Made by a program: the position numbers and the translations under genes. A stretch of 64,000 nt of DNA from Typhlomys cinereus (Eukaryota > Chordata > Mammalia > Rodentia > Platacanthomyidae), in contig JALPQD010000116.1 in the NCBI GenBank assembly GCA_023101885.1, positions 2,683,501 through 2,747,500 on the forward strand, in the 5' to 3' direction. Shown piece by piece: positions 45,443 through 57,737 of the stretch; within the stretch, counting starts at the first letter, position 1, and each line of letters begins with the position of its first letter. Under the pieces are notes generated by a model that worked only from the letters and a program-made list of their open reading frames with translations, did not search any database and was not told the origin of the DNA.

Positions 45443-46900
45443 TAAATTGGACTTATTTTTCATCAATTCGGGCTGCTGGGTGGCTTATAAAAAACTAAAA
45501 TTTCTTCAATTTCTGTTGGCTGGGTGTTAAGATCAAAGTGCCAATTATATTAAAGTCAGAGTGCCGACATAAATGGGTTCTGGTAAAGACCCTCTTCCAG
45601 CTTTTAGATTGCAACTGTCTTGCCATATTTGTAACAGCAAAAAGAGGGAGCTAACAAGTGATCGGGAGTCTCTTCAATAAGAGTACTGACTCCTTCATGA
45701 GGGTTACAAAAGCCTTACCTTCCAATTCCATCACAATGTGGGTTAAAATTCAGCATATGGATTTGAAGGGAGGAGATAAACACAGAGATTCCATCTATAG
45801 CAACTATATTCTATCTGAAATAGAGCATCAGTGTATTTTAAAGAATGCAAATAATACAGTCTATTCTCACATCACTGACAGAATTAAACTAGAAAAGAAT
45901 AATAATATTAGAAAAACTCACATAATCAAAATAATCTTCAGAATATCTCATATCTTGGTTGTGTGTCAGAACAAAAAGATAGCATTACCAAGGAACAGTT
46001 CTTTGGTTGCCCAACAGGCAAAATTTGGAACTAGAAATGAAAGCTCTAAGAAAATTTTGAGTGACATTCCATCTTCTACACGTAAAAGTTAACTGTCTGA
46101 GAAGACAAGTTGTTTATTGTGGAAAAATCTAAAGATTTGGGAACAAGTTGACTATGATCCCAATTTTTGACAACCTCTCATATCTACTTTTGTTTATAGT
46201 AATTAGTAATCCTAATTTTGAAAAACATAGGTAATCCAGAAAAGGGAAATTGATCATATTTGAGTAGTAGATTACAAGATCTCTGAGCCAAAAGGAGCCG
46301 AGGTTCAGTATGTGAGGAACCCATGAAAAGATCAGATGAGAATCATGCTAGGTTCATTTAGTAAACTGACTAAGATCCAGTTGGGTCCAGTGGGTAATCA
46401 ACCACACTGTACCAGAGATTCTCCTAGTCTGTGTATTTGCCAAAACCATGAAGTTTGCTAGGTTTGGGTTTTACTAAGAAGTCTGTTGCTTTACATATAA
46501 AATTTAATGAATTAAATAAGAAAACTTACTTATTGCCACCCAGTTCCAATTCCCAGTATGTCTCAGGTCTTTGATAATACTGTTAAGAAGTGTCTTATTT
46601 GGATTTTTTCCCATTTGTATGTCTGCATGATGATTTTCAACCCAACTGCTTCCTGGGATATATCATATACAGGTTACATCTTATTCTTTCTAACTATACC
46701 ACTCCAATATTTCCAAAACCAACAATCAGCTTCAGGTATCTCTGAAGTGTTCCTTTACCTCACGCCTGTGTTCTTTTACCCACTGTACAGAGTTAGATGT
46801 TCATTATTCCATCTATTAGCAAATACTATATCTTCCTGAACTTCTTTCCAACTGTCATAAATTCCTATAATAAAAAGTCACATTCTTTTCTTTGAATATA
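45443..46900. other. Unique-looking AT-rich sequence, no gene recognised
   Basis: The longest frame here, 45658-46092 plus (144 codons), has no recognisable domain, no splice context that I can defend and a composition typical of AT-rich noncoding DNA. An old, unnamed repeat may lie at 46550-46860. Confidence 0.4.
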
Positions 46901-46904
46901 ATCT

Positions 46905-47015
46905 ACTAGTCAGACATGGTGACTTGTGTACTTGGGAGATTGAAGGAGGAGGATTACGGCTATACATTTGAGGTCAGATTTGGCTTCTTGAGTTACAAAG
47001 TAGATCCTGTCTCAT
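46905..47015 (+). mobile_element. B1-like SINE
   Basis: It reads 'cagacatggtgacttgtgta', 'tgggagattgaaggaggag' and 'agatcctgtctcat', the sense B1 layout, then an (AT)n-rich tail to about 47050. Confidence 0.6.
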
Positions 47016-47049
47016 ATATATATATAAAATATATTTTATATATAATACA

Positions 47050-47960
47050 TGTTACATACAGTAAATGTTTATAATTTCAACTTCATGTGGCCTTGATAAA
47101 TTAATGTTAGTGAACTCTGTCCCTCTTTCAAAACCAAAGCACAAGTATTATTGAAGACAAAATCTGCCTTACTTGAATCACTGAGCTTTTATTCCTCATT
47201 AATTTGAAACTATCTGGGATCTCTTTATCTGTACCTTTATGAATCTCATGAATCTAGTTTTCTATGTATTATGTAAAGAGAGCTAGGGTATATGAAAAGC
47301 ATGCCTTGGGCTCTATGGAAACAGAGAACTTAAAAACATCTAAATACTGAAAAGCATTCTTTGTTTGCAGTAGGACTAAATTAGCTTTTGTGTATATGCT
47401 CATAATGTCATGTAAAGGATATAAATAAAAAAGACAGCTTTTCTCCATAAAAAGTCTTATATCTCAAGAAAGAAAAACACGGAAATAGAAAAAATATAAT
47501 GAAAATACAATGCGTCCAAACTTGTAGGAGATTCGGCTAAAGTATGCTTCAAAGACAAATCATGATTGTTGATGCATGCATTAGAAATGAAGAAAAAGCA
47601 AGAACTCAGTGATCTAAGTATACATGTAAAGATAGAGAACAAACTAAAATCAGAATAAACTACAGTAGAAGGAATAAAACAATAATTAATAAAATAAACA
47701 TTCAGTATAGGAAATCAAAACACCAAAAGTTGGTTCTTCAAAATAATGAAATATTTTTACTTATTCCCAAGAAGACTCAAGATGAAGGGAAGGAAGGGGA
47801 TCGTGCCCGCACATTGGCACACTAAAAAGAAAGCGCCGAGCAGAATGCTGAGCATCCCTTGTATGGCCCTCTGTGCACCTCTTAAATGCTGATGCCCCCA
47901 TCCCTTGTAAGGTGCAGGAAATCAGAATTTTTAGTTAGGTTCCAACATCAGTATTTTTTT
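47050..47960. other. No gene or repeat recognised
   Basis: AT-rich unique sequence with no credible frame. 47800-47945 is more balanced in base composition but unassigned. Confidence 0.4.
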
Positions 47961-47965
47961 TAAAA

Positions 47966-48050
47966 AAAATTGGAGACTGGGATATAGTTCAGTGATCTTG
48001 CCTAGCATACATGAGGCCCTCAATTTCATCCCTAGCACTCAAATAATAAA
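47966..48050 (+). mobile_element. ID (BC1-like) SINE
   Basis: 'ctgggatatagttcagtgat', then 'ttgcctagcatacatgag' and 'atccctagcactcaaat'. The A- and B-box order is preserved. Diverged. Confidence 0.6.
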
Positions 48051-48572
48051 ATACCCCTATTGATTTCATTATGAATCACAATTCATAGGCATTAAAATGG
48101 AAAAATCATAGCATGCGGATATTCTTTTCAGTTGTTTTGCTTATGGATATATATAATTTTTCTCTAGGTAGACCCTTTCTAAGCATAAAATTTCTTTGGA
48201 ATTTACCAAAATATTGTAAACATTTTTCTGTATCATTAAATTTACCTGTGCTACTATATTTTTGATTGTCATATAGCATTTCCTTGCATTCCCTTACATT
48301 GTTACATTGAAATTTATGTAATTAATGTATGATGATTAGACATTTAAGTTTTAAATGTAATTGGTGATGAGAAATATTTATAGAATTACTTTTCATACAT
48401 CTCCATATGTTAAAAATCATTTATAAAATTTTATCAAAATAGTAATTTACAAAAATATGTGACACATCATAATTTAATATTTCTCTTAAATGCTTCCTAG
48501 AAATTATTTAGTTTGTTATGGACGAAAGAGTCGTATTAATAATCAGTTTTGTTAACCACATTACACCTAATT

Positions 48573-48632
48573 TAGTGAATGGTGCATGGAAGGTCACAAA
48601 AATATGTGTTGAATAAATGGTTTTAGTTCCTT
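48573..48632 (+). mobile_element. Possible L2 3'-end remnant
   Basis: 'aatatgtgttgaataaatgg' resembles the L2 3' terminus. Too short for certainty. Confidence 0.3.
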
Positions 48633-48685
48633 GAAATTAATCTCAGTTACTGAAGTATGTAAATTAATCAGAAGCCATAGTTAGA

Positions 48686-48905
48686 GACTGTTGATGGAGC
48701 TCAGTTGGTAGAGTGCTCATCTAGTATGCATGAGCTTCTAGGTTCAGTCCCTGGCACCATGTAAGATAGCTATGCTGGTATGAATCTGTAATGCCACTTG
48801 GAGGCAGAGACAGGAGGATAGGAATTAAAGGGAGCTGCTTAGCTCCATCATGACTTGAGGCCAGCCTGAGAGACAAGATCCTCTATCTGAAAACAACTAA
48901 AACCA
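48686..48905 (+). mobile_element. B4-like SINE (ID-B1 fusion)
   Basis: ID-like head ('gagctcagttggtagagtgc') followed by a B1-like part ('ggaggcagagacaggaggat', 'gaggccagcctgagagacaa'). This order is that of B4-type SINEs. Confidence 0.65.
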
Positions 48906-49300
48906 AAATGACAGTTGGAATTTTTACACTAAAGCTTTAACTTTCAGAGTAAGTTCTAAGAATCATGTAATTAATGATCTATGCTTGGCCAGTCATATTT
49001 GTTCAAAATGTGACTGGTTGTGTGCATTTATCATTCACCGAGCTGCTTTCTCTTCTCACCAGTTTATATTCTAGAAGGTATTGCTGTCTTCCATTGGAAT
49101 CTGAGTGCTGAGGCGCCACATTCAAGGTTGCAGAATTAGCAAGAAGCAGAACCAGAAATCTAACTTTGATCCATCTGGAAGGGGAAAAAGCACTCTTATC
49201 CTTAACCATTGTTGTTCTTAGTATTTTAGCTTTTTGTTACGTTAGAACTTTTTTTTTCAGTTTTGAATTTAAAAAAAATTTCACTTAGAAATCGAGAGGA
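48906..49300. other. No gene recognised
   Basis: Unique sequence. The minus-strand frame 49003-49209 shows no domain or coding signature. Confidence 0.4.
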
Positions 49301-49302
49301 TG

Positions 49303-49562
49303 AGGGGGTTGGAAAGGTGGCTCAGGGGTTAAGCCTCTGTCTTGCAGGCAGAAGGTCCTGAGTTCAAATCCTAGACCCCACGTATAGATGCCCACCGAAG
49401 CAGGGGCAGCCCACATTTCTGGTCCTGGTAGGGCAGAGCCTGTGAATCCGGGGGTAGAGTAAACAAGGAGGAGGTGGAGGCGGTCCATGGTGGTTCCCAA
49501 ATTCGCCCATGGTTCTACACATACACACGCGCGCATACATGCACAATTGAATAAATAAAAAA
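49303..49562 (+). mobile_element. tRNA-headed CA-tail SINE (k), plus strand
   Basis: Sense copy of the long subfamily (contains 'gtagagtaaacaaggagg'). Head 'ttggaaaggtggctcagggg', tail 'caattgaataaataaaaaa'. The flanks are only loosely similar (GAAATCGAGAG versus GAAATAAGAGAG), so the TSD is degenerate. Confidence 0.85.
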
Positions 49563-49574
49563 AAGAAATAAGAG

Positions 49575-49757
49575 AGAGTGAAAGAACAGGCATGCTTGTA
49601 CATGCATTTGTGCTATGTGTGTGTTATGTAGGTTAGAAAACAACTTTTGGAATTAGGATCTCTATGTCCACAAAGTAGGCTCTGGGCATTGAACCTAGGT
49701 CGTCAGGTTTCATGCATAGCCACTTAAACCCACTGAGCCATCCCACCAGTCTTTTTT
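49575..49757 (-). mobile_element. B3 (B2-superfamily) SINE
   Basis: Antisense B3: 'ggttagaaaacaacttttgg', 'cattgaacctaggtcgtcag', then 'cactgagccatcccaccagt'. It directly follows SINE k. Confidence 0.65.
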
Positions 49758-50034
49758 TTTAATTAAAAAAGAATCACATTCTTATAACCTTAGCACATGA
49801 TTATGGGCACATATTATAATATTCAAATAAATGCAAATTGCGCTCATATTTCTGCTGTACCCAAATAAGTATTTTTATATGGGGAAACATTTATTTATAT
49901 CTTTCTAATCATTACATTTCTTTTCATTCATTGTGTTTCATCTTGCTTTGAGATTTGAGTGTCTGGCATGCATAAAAGAAGCAATGCAATGCACATCCTC
50001 TAACATATGATAAGCATTTCTTTTCTCTAACATG

Positions 50035-50560
50035 CATTCATCCATGATTTGATCATAAATGTTTGTTAAACTCCTACTTTGTGTGCTGCATTCTGCTCCC
50101 TGTTGAGACTACAGTGGTGATCAAAACTGGACACGGTCCCTGCTCTCTTGAAGCTCCCAATGGATCTACAGAACCTGACTTGAATCAGAAATGGCACAAA
50201 TTAATATAAATCTGCCACTGTAGTCAATACTATGTGAGAAAGGAATGTGCGTTTGCAACAGGAAGATTAGACCCAACTAGAGCAGGCTTCCTGGTGAAGT
50301 AATAATAAGCAAGCTGGTAACTGAGACATACAGGGAGGGTGGAGCCTTCCAGAAAAAGGGAAAGCTATATACAAAACCCTGGACAAGGAAGACTTTGGGC
50401 TGGAGTGTCCTTCCATGGTAGGACAGGTACTCAGGTATGTGCTGGTGAGGAAGATGGAGGCCAAACCACAGACTCCACAGCGGGAGCAGCGAGGGTTGAG
50501 TGGCACAAGTAAGTGAAAAGTTGGCAATGGGTTAGTGAGGTAGGGGTGCAGTCTCCTAGT
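50035..50560 (-). mobile_element. Probable L2 remnant
   Basis: Antisense L2-like order: an 'actacagtggtgatcaaaac' segment, then 'ggtccctgctctcttgaagc', and further right 'agggtggagccttccagaaa'. The 169-codon minus-strand frame at 50267-50776 overlaps it and is not a gene I can support. Confidence 0.45.
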
Positions 50561-51214
50561 GCTGCTAAGCAGCACCATCTGCGGAGGCGGGAAGTCAGCT
50601 TCTGCACCAGCCACTATGATTGCCACTGCTGGCCAGAAAGGGAAGAGTGTGAAGATGCCAAACTTTAATACTTTTCTTAGCTTCTCACTGCAGTGGTCAA
50701 CATGATGGCTACGAAACACTGCAAGTATGGCTGGTGTGTCTGAGAAACTGAATTTTAATTTGTATTTAATTCTCACAAATTCAAATGTAGAAGGAAGCAG
50801 CCCCTTGGTGCTAACATCTATAATGTTTGTACAGGACAGTTATAACCTGGGGGTTACTGGTTGGTTCCCAAGTAAATATGAATTACTAACGGCCTCTAGT
50901 GAAGTTGGTGTTTTATTTTACTTTTAAGGAAAGTTAATAGTTCTCTTCTCTGGTAGAATAAGGAAGAGATGAAAGTAGATAAGAACCTACAGAAACATGG
51001 TTTTCTGCTCTTATTTTTATTGATGTATTGAGATGTGCCTTACCAGGCCAAATGACAATGTTAGAACGTAACAGGCTTTATCTTTTCTGCCTCAGCTTGA
51101 ACATCTTCCTCCTTAAGGACACATTTCATCACTTATCAAATTAGGTAGTTATTTGACTATCGAGCATCATGTCGGCAAGCCCTAGCCACCACACGTGAGG
51201 TTATTCTACTTTTT
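50561..51214. other. No gene or repeat recognised
   Basis: Unique sequence without a plausible frame or named repeat. Confidence 0.4.
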
Positions 51215-51305
51215 AGAGTGGGACCCATGTCTTATTGACAAAGACTCTTCAGCACATGGAATCATAATGGACCCTTAATAAATATTTGACAATTGAATGA
51301 CTGAA
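51215..51305 (+). mobile_element. L2 3'-end remnant
   Basis: 'gacccatgtcttattgacaa' and then 'cccttaataaatatttgaca' with 'attgaatgactgaata' matches the L2 3' end pattern. Confidence 0.45.
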
Positions 51306-51773
51306 TAGTGTGATAAGTGGCTATACAGTAGTTTCTTTTTTGTTGTACTTACCCTTCCTCTTGCTTATCTGTATTGACTATCACTCACCTCTGGACGTGT
51401 AGGGTTAGAGACTCCCTTTAACTCAAGTTACTTAAAACTATTGATAGACGTAAGTTTCTACTTACCTTAATCCATTAAGCAGTCTTCAGAGAGACCTGTT
51501 CCTGCTCTACCATAAAGATACTTAACTACCTTAAAGGGAGGATCTGAAGAAATGGTAAAGGCAGCTTGCAAATTCTGCAGCTCTAGACAGTGCTGCCAAT
51601 GTCCTGAATTCCCTTATAACCTCTTGGCTTTCATGTAAGTTCTAAAATTCCACTCTTCTGTAAATGAATTTCCCGTTTTGAGACCATAGTTATGATGAGT
51701 GACAAACCGCGGTCTCCTTATGGCGTTTCCTGAGCTAGCTGTCCAACATTCAGTCATCCCTATGTGATTTCAG
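51306..51773. other. No gene or repeat recognised
   Basis: Unique sequence up to the TSD of L1-C. Confidence 0.4.
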
Positions 51774-51790
51774 GAGGTGTGTATCTTTAT

Positions 51791-52796
51791 TTTTTTTTAT
51801 TAAAAATTTAATTACACATTTTAAAATTTTTTTACCAGTTCCCTCCCTCTCCCCTCCTCCCCCCGAACCCCCTCCTCTCCCTCCTCTCCCTCCCCATCCC
51901 CCAGGACCTCCCCCCCAATTCCCAGAGAGTCCTTTATTGTGTACGCCTAACTCTCCACTGGGTCTTCCTCTCCAATGACATAAAAGGACCCAGTGGCATT
52001 TCCATAAGCCCTTTCTCTTGTTCCCCTTAAGCATAGGATCACTACTATGGCTGTCAATCACCTTGCCTCCAGGGGTCTCGGTGCCCTTAACAGATGCTAG
52101 ACTTTATGAGGGCAACAGTGCATTGGACATTGCGCAGGGCATGCAAAGTCCCATTATGATTGCTTTGGCCCCAACTATTGTTGAGAATCTTGCAAATCGT
52201 TGCTCCTCCCATCCTTTTGCTCTTACAATCTTACCGCCCCCTCTTCCTGCAAATGTCCCTGAGCTCCAGGATGGGGAGAGATTAGGCTGGCCTAGTTCTA
52301 GGTGATTGATATAGAGTCTCTGAAGTTCTGGATTGTGGTTGGTTGATTTTCTTTTGCAGTTTTGCTGCTCCTGCAATGCCCTTCACTCCATTCTGCTGGG
52401 CACTGTATGTCACCCCCTGGCCAGAGACAAAAGCTGTTAAACTGGAGTCTTGTTATAATAGCACATTCAAGGGTATATGTAATAAGAGTAGGAAACCTCA
52501 GTGAGGGAGGGGTCCATCACCCATTTGCGAAATGATTACTTTTTATCTGTTAGACTATATGCCCCCCCTTCTGGTGAAATCAGGAAAGAACGTCTGTGAA
52601 CTTAACCTGGTTTCTCATTACTTACTTGCAGCCCTTGATGGAGGCCTATTTTCTCTGCTGTAACATGGTCCCCTTTCTCCTTGTTTCTGGTTTGGCCCTC
52701 CTACCCCATCTCTCTTGTTCATAATCCTTGCAATTACTGTGTTACATAGGTTTACTTTTAAGTGTCTCAATGTGGGCTGGATGAGTTTGGTACTAG
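51791..52796 (-). other. L1-C 3'UTR
   Basis: 3' end of the second type (plus strand 'ttattaaaaatttaattaca'), the same type as L1-D at 30228 and different from L1-B. A G-rich polypurine tract lies on the sense strand opposite 51840-51915. It begins just after the ORF2 stop at about 52797. Confidence 0.85.
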
Positions 52797-55700
52797 GAGC
52801 CACCTATTAAGGAGTACATACGGCGCTTAATTTTCTGGGTTTGGGATACTTCACTTAATATAATTCTTTCTAATGACATCCATTTCCCAGCAAATTCCAG
52901 TAATTCATCATTTTTGATGGCTGAGTAGTACTCCATTGTATAGATGTACCACATGTTTCCTTATCCACTCGTCAACTGTTGGACATTTAGGTTGATTCCA
53001 TGACTTTGCTATTGTAAACAGTGCTGCTATGAACATGGTCGAGCTTGTGCTATCGAGGCGAACCTCTGCTGCATGGGGGGTTATTCCCAAAAGTGGGATA
53101 GCAGGGTCATATGGCATTTCAATCTTTAATTTCTTTAAGAATCTCCAGACAGCTCGCCAGAGTGGCTGTATGAGCTTGCATTCCCACCAACAATGTAGGA
53201 GAGTTCCCCTCTCTCCACATCCTCTCCAGCATTTGTCGTTGTTTGTATTGTGGATTTTTGCCATCCTGACCGGGGTGAGATGGTATCTCAGGGAAGTTTT
53301 GATTTGCATTTCCCTGACGGCGAAGGAAGTGGAGCATTTTTTAAGATATTTGTTAGACATTTTAATTTCATCCCTGGTAAAGTTTCTTTGAAGTTCCATG
53401 GCCCATTTTTTAATTGGGCCAGTGTTTTCCTTGGAGTTTAGTTTTCTAAGTTCTTTGTGCACTCTGGACAGTAGAGCTCTGTCAGATACGTGGTTAGTGA
53501 AGATTTTCTCCCATTCTGTGGGTGGCCTTTGAGCTCGTGTTACAATCTCTTTATCTGAACAGAAGCTCTTTAATTTCACAAGATCCCAACTGTTGAGAGT
53601 TGGTAGCAGTGACTGTGCCATTGGATGTCTGTTTAGGAAATGTTGGCCTAGCCCAATCAGCTCGAGGGAGTTCCCTATCCTTTCAACTATGGTTTTAAAG
53701 TCTCTGGCCTTAAATCAAGGTCCTTGATCCATTTGGAATTAAGTCTTGTACATGGTGACAAGTATGGGTCCAGCTTTAATCTTCTGCATGTGGAGATCCA
53801 GTTTTGCCAGCACCATTTGTTGAAGATGCTGTTTTTTTTCCATTGGATTCTTTGGGCCCCTTTGTCAAAGACCAAATGGCTGTATTTTTGTGGGCTTATA
53901 TCTGGGTCTTCAATCCTTATCCATTGATCTGTGTGTCTATTTTGGAGCCAGTACCAGGCTGTCTTTATAACTATGGATTTGTAGTATAAACTAAGGTTTG
54001 GTATGGTAATACCTCCAGCAGTGTTTTTGTTACTCAGGATTGTCTTTGCTATCCTGGGTCTTTTGTGCCTCCATATGAATTTTGAGATTATTTGGTCAAC
54101 TTCTTTAAAGAATTGCTTTGGGATTTTAATTGGTATAGCATTGAATTTGTATATTGCCTTTGGTAGGATGGTCATTTTTACGATGTTGATTCTACCAATC
54201 CAGGAACATGGGAGGTCTTTCCACCTTCTGGTGTCTTCTGCTATTTCTTTCTTTAGGGTTTTAAAGTTTTCATTGTAAAGGTCTTTTACCTCCTTGGTTA
54301 GGTTTATACCAAGGTATTTCATTTTTTTAGGGGCTATAGTAAATGGGATTGTTTCTCTCAAGGCTTTTTCACTTCTTTCATTCTGGGCATATAGGAAGGC
54401 CTCTGATTTTTGCACATTTATTTTGTATCCTGCCACCCTGCTGAACTTCTCAATTAATTCCAGTAGCTTCCTGGTGGAGTTTTTGGGATCCCTCAGGTAT
54501 AAGATCATGTCATCTGCAAATAGGGATAGTTTGACTTCTTCCTTGCCGATTTGAATCCCTCTTATGTCCCTTTCTTGTCTTATGGCTTCAGCTAAGACTT
54601 CAAGTACAATATTGAATAGAAGTGGTGAGAGTGGACAGCCTTGTCTAGTTCCTGATCGAAGTGGAAATGCTTCCAATTGTTCCCCATTGAGCATAATCCT
54701 TGCTGTAGGCTTGTTGTATACAGCTTTTATTATATTGATAAAGGTTCCTTCCATTCCTACAGTCTAGCGTTTTGATCATAAAAGGCTGTTGGATTTTGTC
54801 AAAGGCTTTTTCTGCATCTATGAAGAGTATCATGTGGTCTTGGACTTTGGACTGGTTTACATGATGAATTACATTTATTGATTTGCGTATGTTGAACCAA
54901 CTGTGTGTGCCGGGGATGAAGCCTACTTGGTCCCTGTGAATGATCTTTTTGATATGTTTTTGAATTCGATTTGCTAAGACTTTGTTGAGAATCTTTGCAT
55001 CTGTGTTCATCTGAGAGATCGGCCTATAGTTTTCTTTTTTAAGTGCATCTTTATTAGGTTTTGGGATTAAGACGATATTAGCTTCATAGAAGGAATTTGG
55101 CAGTGTTCCTTCCTTTGCTATTTGATGGAACAGTTTAAGGAGTATTGGTGTTATTAACTCCTTAAATGTCTGGTAGAATTCTGTGCTGAATCCATCTGGC
55201 CCAGGACATTTTTTGGTGGGAAGATTCGAGATTACTTCTTCAATTTCCTTGTATGTTATAGGACTATTTAAATAATTCACAACTTCCTGATTCAATTTAG
55301 GTAAGTTGTGTTTACTTAGAAATTCATCCATCTCTTTTGTGTTGTCAAACTTCACAGAGTATAAGTTTTTGAAATATGATGTTATAATTCTCTGGATTTC
55401 TTGGGTATCAATAGTGATTACTCCATGTTCATTTCTAATTTTGTTAATTTGGGTTTTCTCTCTCTTGCTTTTGGTTAATTTAGCTAGGGGTGTATCAATC
55501 TTATTGATTTTTTCAAAGAACCAGCTTTTTGACTGGTTGATTTTTTCTATCGTTTTCTTAATCTCGATTTCAGATATTTCTCCCCTTATTTTGCTAATCT
55601 CCTCTCTTCTATTACTTTTGGGATCAGATTGCTCAAGTTTCTCCAAAGCCTTAAGCTGCATCGTTAAATTATTTATTTCTGATGTTTCCAATTTTCTGAT

Positions 55701-56618
55701 GTAGGCATTAAGAGCTATGAACTTACCTCTTAGAACAGCTTTCATTGTGTCCCAGAGATTTTGGTAAGTTGTATTCTCATTTTCGTTCACTTTCAGAAAA
55801 TCTTGAATTTCCCGTTTAATTTCTTCCTGAATCCAGTTCTCATTCAGCATCATATTGTTAAGTTTCCAGGAGTTAGTGTATTTTCTCTTGTTTGTTGTGT
55901 TGTTGTGGATGTCCAGCTTTAGGCCGTGGTGGTCTGATAGGGCACAGGCTAGAATTTCGACTTTTTTGTATTTGTGTAGATTCATTTTGTGGCCCAATAT
56001 GTGATCTATTTTGGAGAAAGTTCCGTGTGCTGCTGAGAAAAATGTGTATTCTTTGGTACGTGGGTGAAAAGTTCGATAGAGATCTGTAAGGTCCATTTCA
56101 GTAAGGGTTTGGTTAAGCTCCAAAGTGTCTCTGTTAAACTTTTGACCTGTTGATCTATCCCATGTTGAGAGGGCGGTGTTGAAATCCCCGAGAATTATTG
56201 TTTGGGGGTTGATTTCTTGCTTTAGACGCTGTAGGGTTTTCTTAATGAATGTGGAGGGGCCCATATTGGGTGCATATATGTTCAGTAATGTGAAGTCTTC
56301 CTGGTGAATTGTACCTGTGACTAAAATGTAGTATCCATCTGTGTCTCTTATGATTTTCTTTGGTTTGAAGTCCACTTTGTCTGAAAGCATAATTGCTACC
56401 CCTGCCTGTTTCCTGGTTCCATTAGCTTGCAAGATTTTGGACCAGCCTTTCATTCTTAGGACGTGCCTATCTTTTTTGGTGAGATGAGTTTCCTGAAGGC
56501 AGCAGATTGTTGGATTGTGGTTTCTAATCCAAGTTTGTAATCTGTGTCTCTTAATCGGTGAGTTAATGCCGTTGACATTTAATGTTATAATGGAGAAATT
56601 ATTTTTAATTCTGGACAT
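52797..56618 (-). pseudogene. L1-C ORF2 (three frameshifts)
   Basis: ORF2p is the L1 endonuclease and reverse transcriptase. Frame 56618 to about 54770 gives the APE endonuclease (LNVNG, QETH, GDFN block, SDHH) and the linker with KKCPGPDGF. Frame 54754 to 53687 gives RT with SGTRQGCP and FADD (residues about 79-82 of this frame). Frame 53621 to 52908 gives the C-terminal part with the zinc-knuckle-like motif. Against sister copies the breaks are a 2-base loss near 54765, a 1-base loss near 53695 and a 1-base gain near 52955. All motifs are intact, so decay is recent, but the product would stop before RT. Confidence 0.9.
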
Positions 56619-56675
56619 TTTTTATGTTTAGTAGATTTTGTAAGCATGTTGTTTGATATTTATATTTTGTTGGTA

Positions 56676-57737
56676 TTATACTTCCATTCTGTCCTCCTGG
56701 ATACGCTTGTTCTTTTTTTCAAGCTTGAGTATCATTTCTAGCATTTTTTGAAGGCCTGGTTTGGTAGACATGTATCCCTTCAAGTTGTCTTTGTGCTGAA
56801 AAACTTTTCTTTCTCCCTCAATCATGACAGATAGTTTTGCCAGGTATATCAGTCTGGGTTGGCATTTTTGCTCATTTAATACTTGAAGTATGTCTCTCCA
56901 AGCTCTTCTTGCTTTTACTGTTTCCATTGAGTAGTCATTTGTTATTCTAATAGGTTTACCTTTAAAAGTGAGTTGCTTTTTTTCTCTTGAAGCTCTCAGC
57001 ACCTTTTCTTTGTCTTGAATGTGGAGTGTTTTGACTATTATTTGCCATGGCGATTTTCTATTTTGGTCATATCTGTTTGGAGTGCGAAATGCCTCTTGTA
57101 TTTGGATAGGCCTCTCATTCTTTAATTGTGGGAAGTTTTCATTTATGATGAATTGAAATATTTCCTCAGGTGTGGTATTTTGGGATTCTTGTTCTGGTAT
57201 TCCATGAATGCGCATGTTAGGTTTCTTCAGGGTGTCCCATATTTCTTGAATGTTCCTCTCCAGTATCTTTTTGGCTTTAACAATCTCTTCCATTGAGCTG
57301 GTTAATTCTCCTACTTTGTCTTCAAGATCTGAGATTCTATTTTCTGCCTCATTTGTTCTGCTGATAAGACTCTCTGTAGAGTTTTGGGTTGAAGATAACT
57401 TATCTCTTAGTTCAATTTTAAACTCTGCCTGAGACTGTTTTACCTGCTCTATACCTATTTTTGTTTCTTGAACTGTTTTTCTCAACTCCTCCAGGTTCCT
57501 GTTGTGTTCCTGTTCAAAGTGGTTGACACGGTTATTTAACTCTTCTCGGATTTCCTCTTTCATATTATTAATCATGGTAATGATCATACTCTGAAAGTCG
57601 TTATGTTGGGTCTGGCTTTCATGGCTATTTTCTATGGATTTGTTCTGGTCGCAATCCATCGTTATGGGATTGATTCTTTTGGTGGGAGATTGTTCTTGGG
57701 GTTTGTTTCTCGTGGATCTGCACTTTGACTTGTACAT
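56676..57737 (-). CDS. L1-C ORF1p, intact
   Basis: A 353-codon frame, the normal rodent L1 ORF1 length. A basic N-terminus (residues 1-50) is followed by a coiled coil (about 55-165), which forms the trimer, with the cue EEIREELNNRVNHFEQEHNR. Next come an RRM-like domain beginning near NMRIHGIPEQES and a C-terminal RNA-binding domain with RASREKKQLTFKGKP and a REKK-type basic patch. ORF1p coats L1 RNA and acts as a nucleic-acid chaperone. The ATG is the first one after the GC-rich leader. ORF2 starts about 57 bases past its stop, as usual for L1. It is the only intact retrotransposon gene in the window. Expression is unknown. Confidence 0.82.
   Translation of the reverse strand: MYKSKCRSTRNKPQEQSPTKRINPITMDCDQNKSIENSHESQTQHNDFQSMIITMINNMKEEIREELNNRVNHFEQEHNRNLEELRKTVQETKIGIEQVKQSQAEFKIELRDKLSSTQNSTESLISRTNEAENRISDLEDKVGELTSSMEEIVKAKKILERNIQEIWDTLKKPNMRIHGIPEQESQNTTPEEIFQFIINENFPQLKNERPIQIQEAFRTPNRYDQNRKSPWQIIVKTLHIQDKEKVLRASREKKQLTFKGKPIRITNDYSMETVKARRAWRDILQVLNEQKCQPRLIYLAKLSVMIEGERKVFQHKDNLKGYMSTKPGLQKMLEMILKLEKKNKRIQEDRMEV

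Noticed and set aside
45658..46092. 144-codon plus-strand frame
   Set aside because: AT-rich composition, no recognisable motif and no neighbouring exon signals. Compatible with chance.
50267..50776. 169-codon minus-strand frame
   Set aside because: It overlaps a probable L2 remnant, has no domain and has no supported start or splice context.
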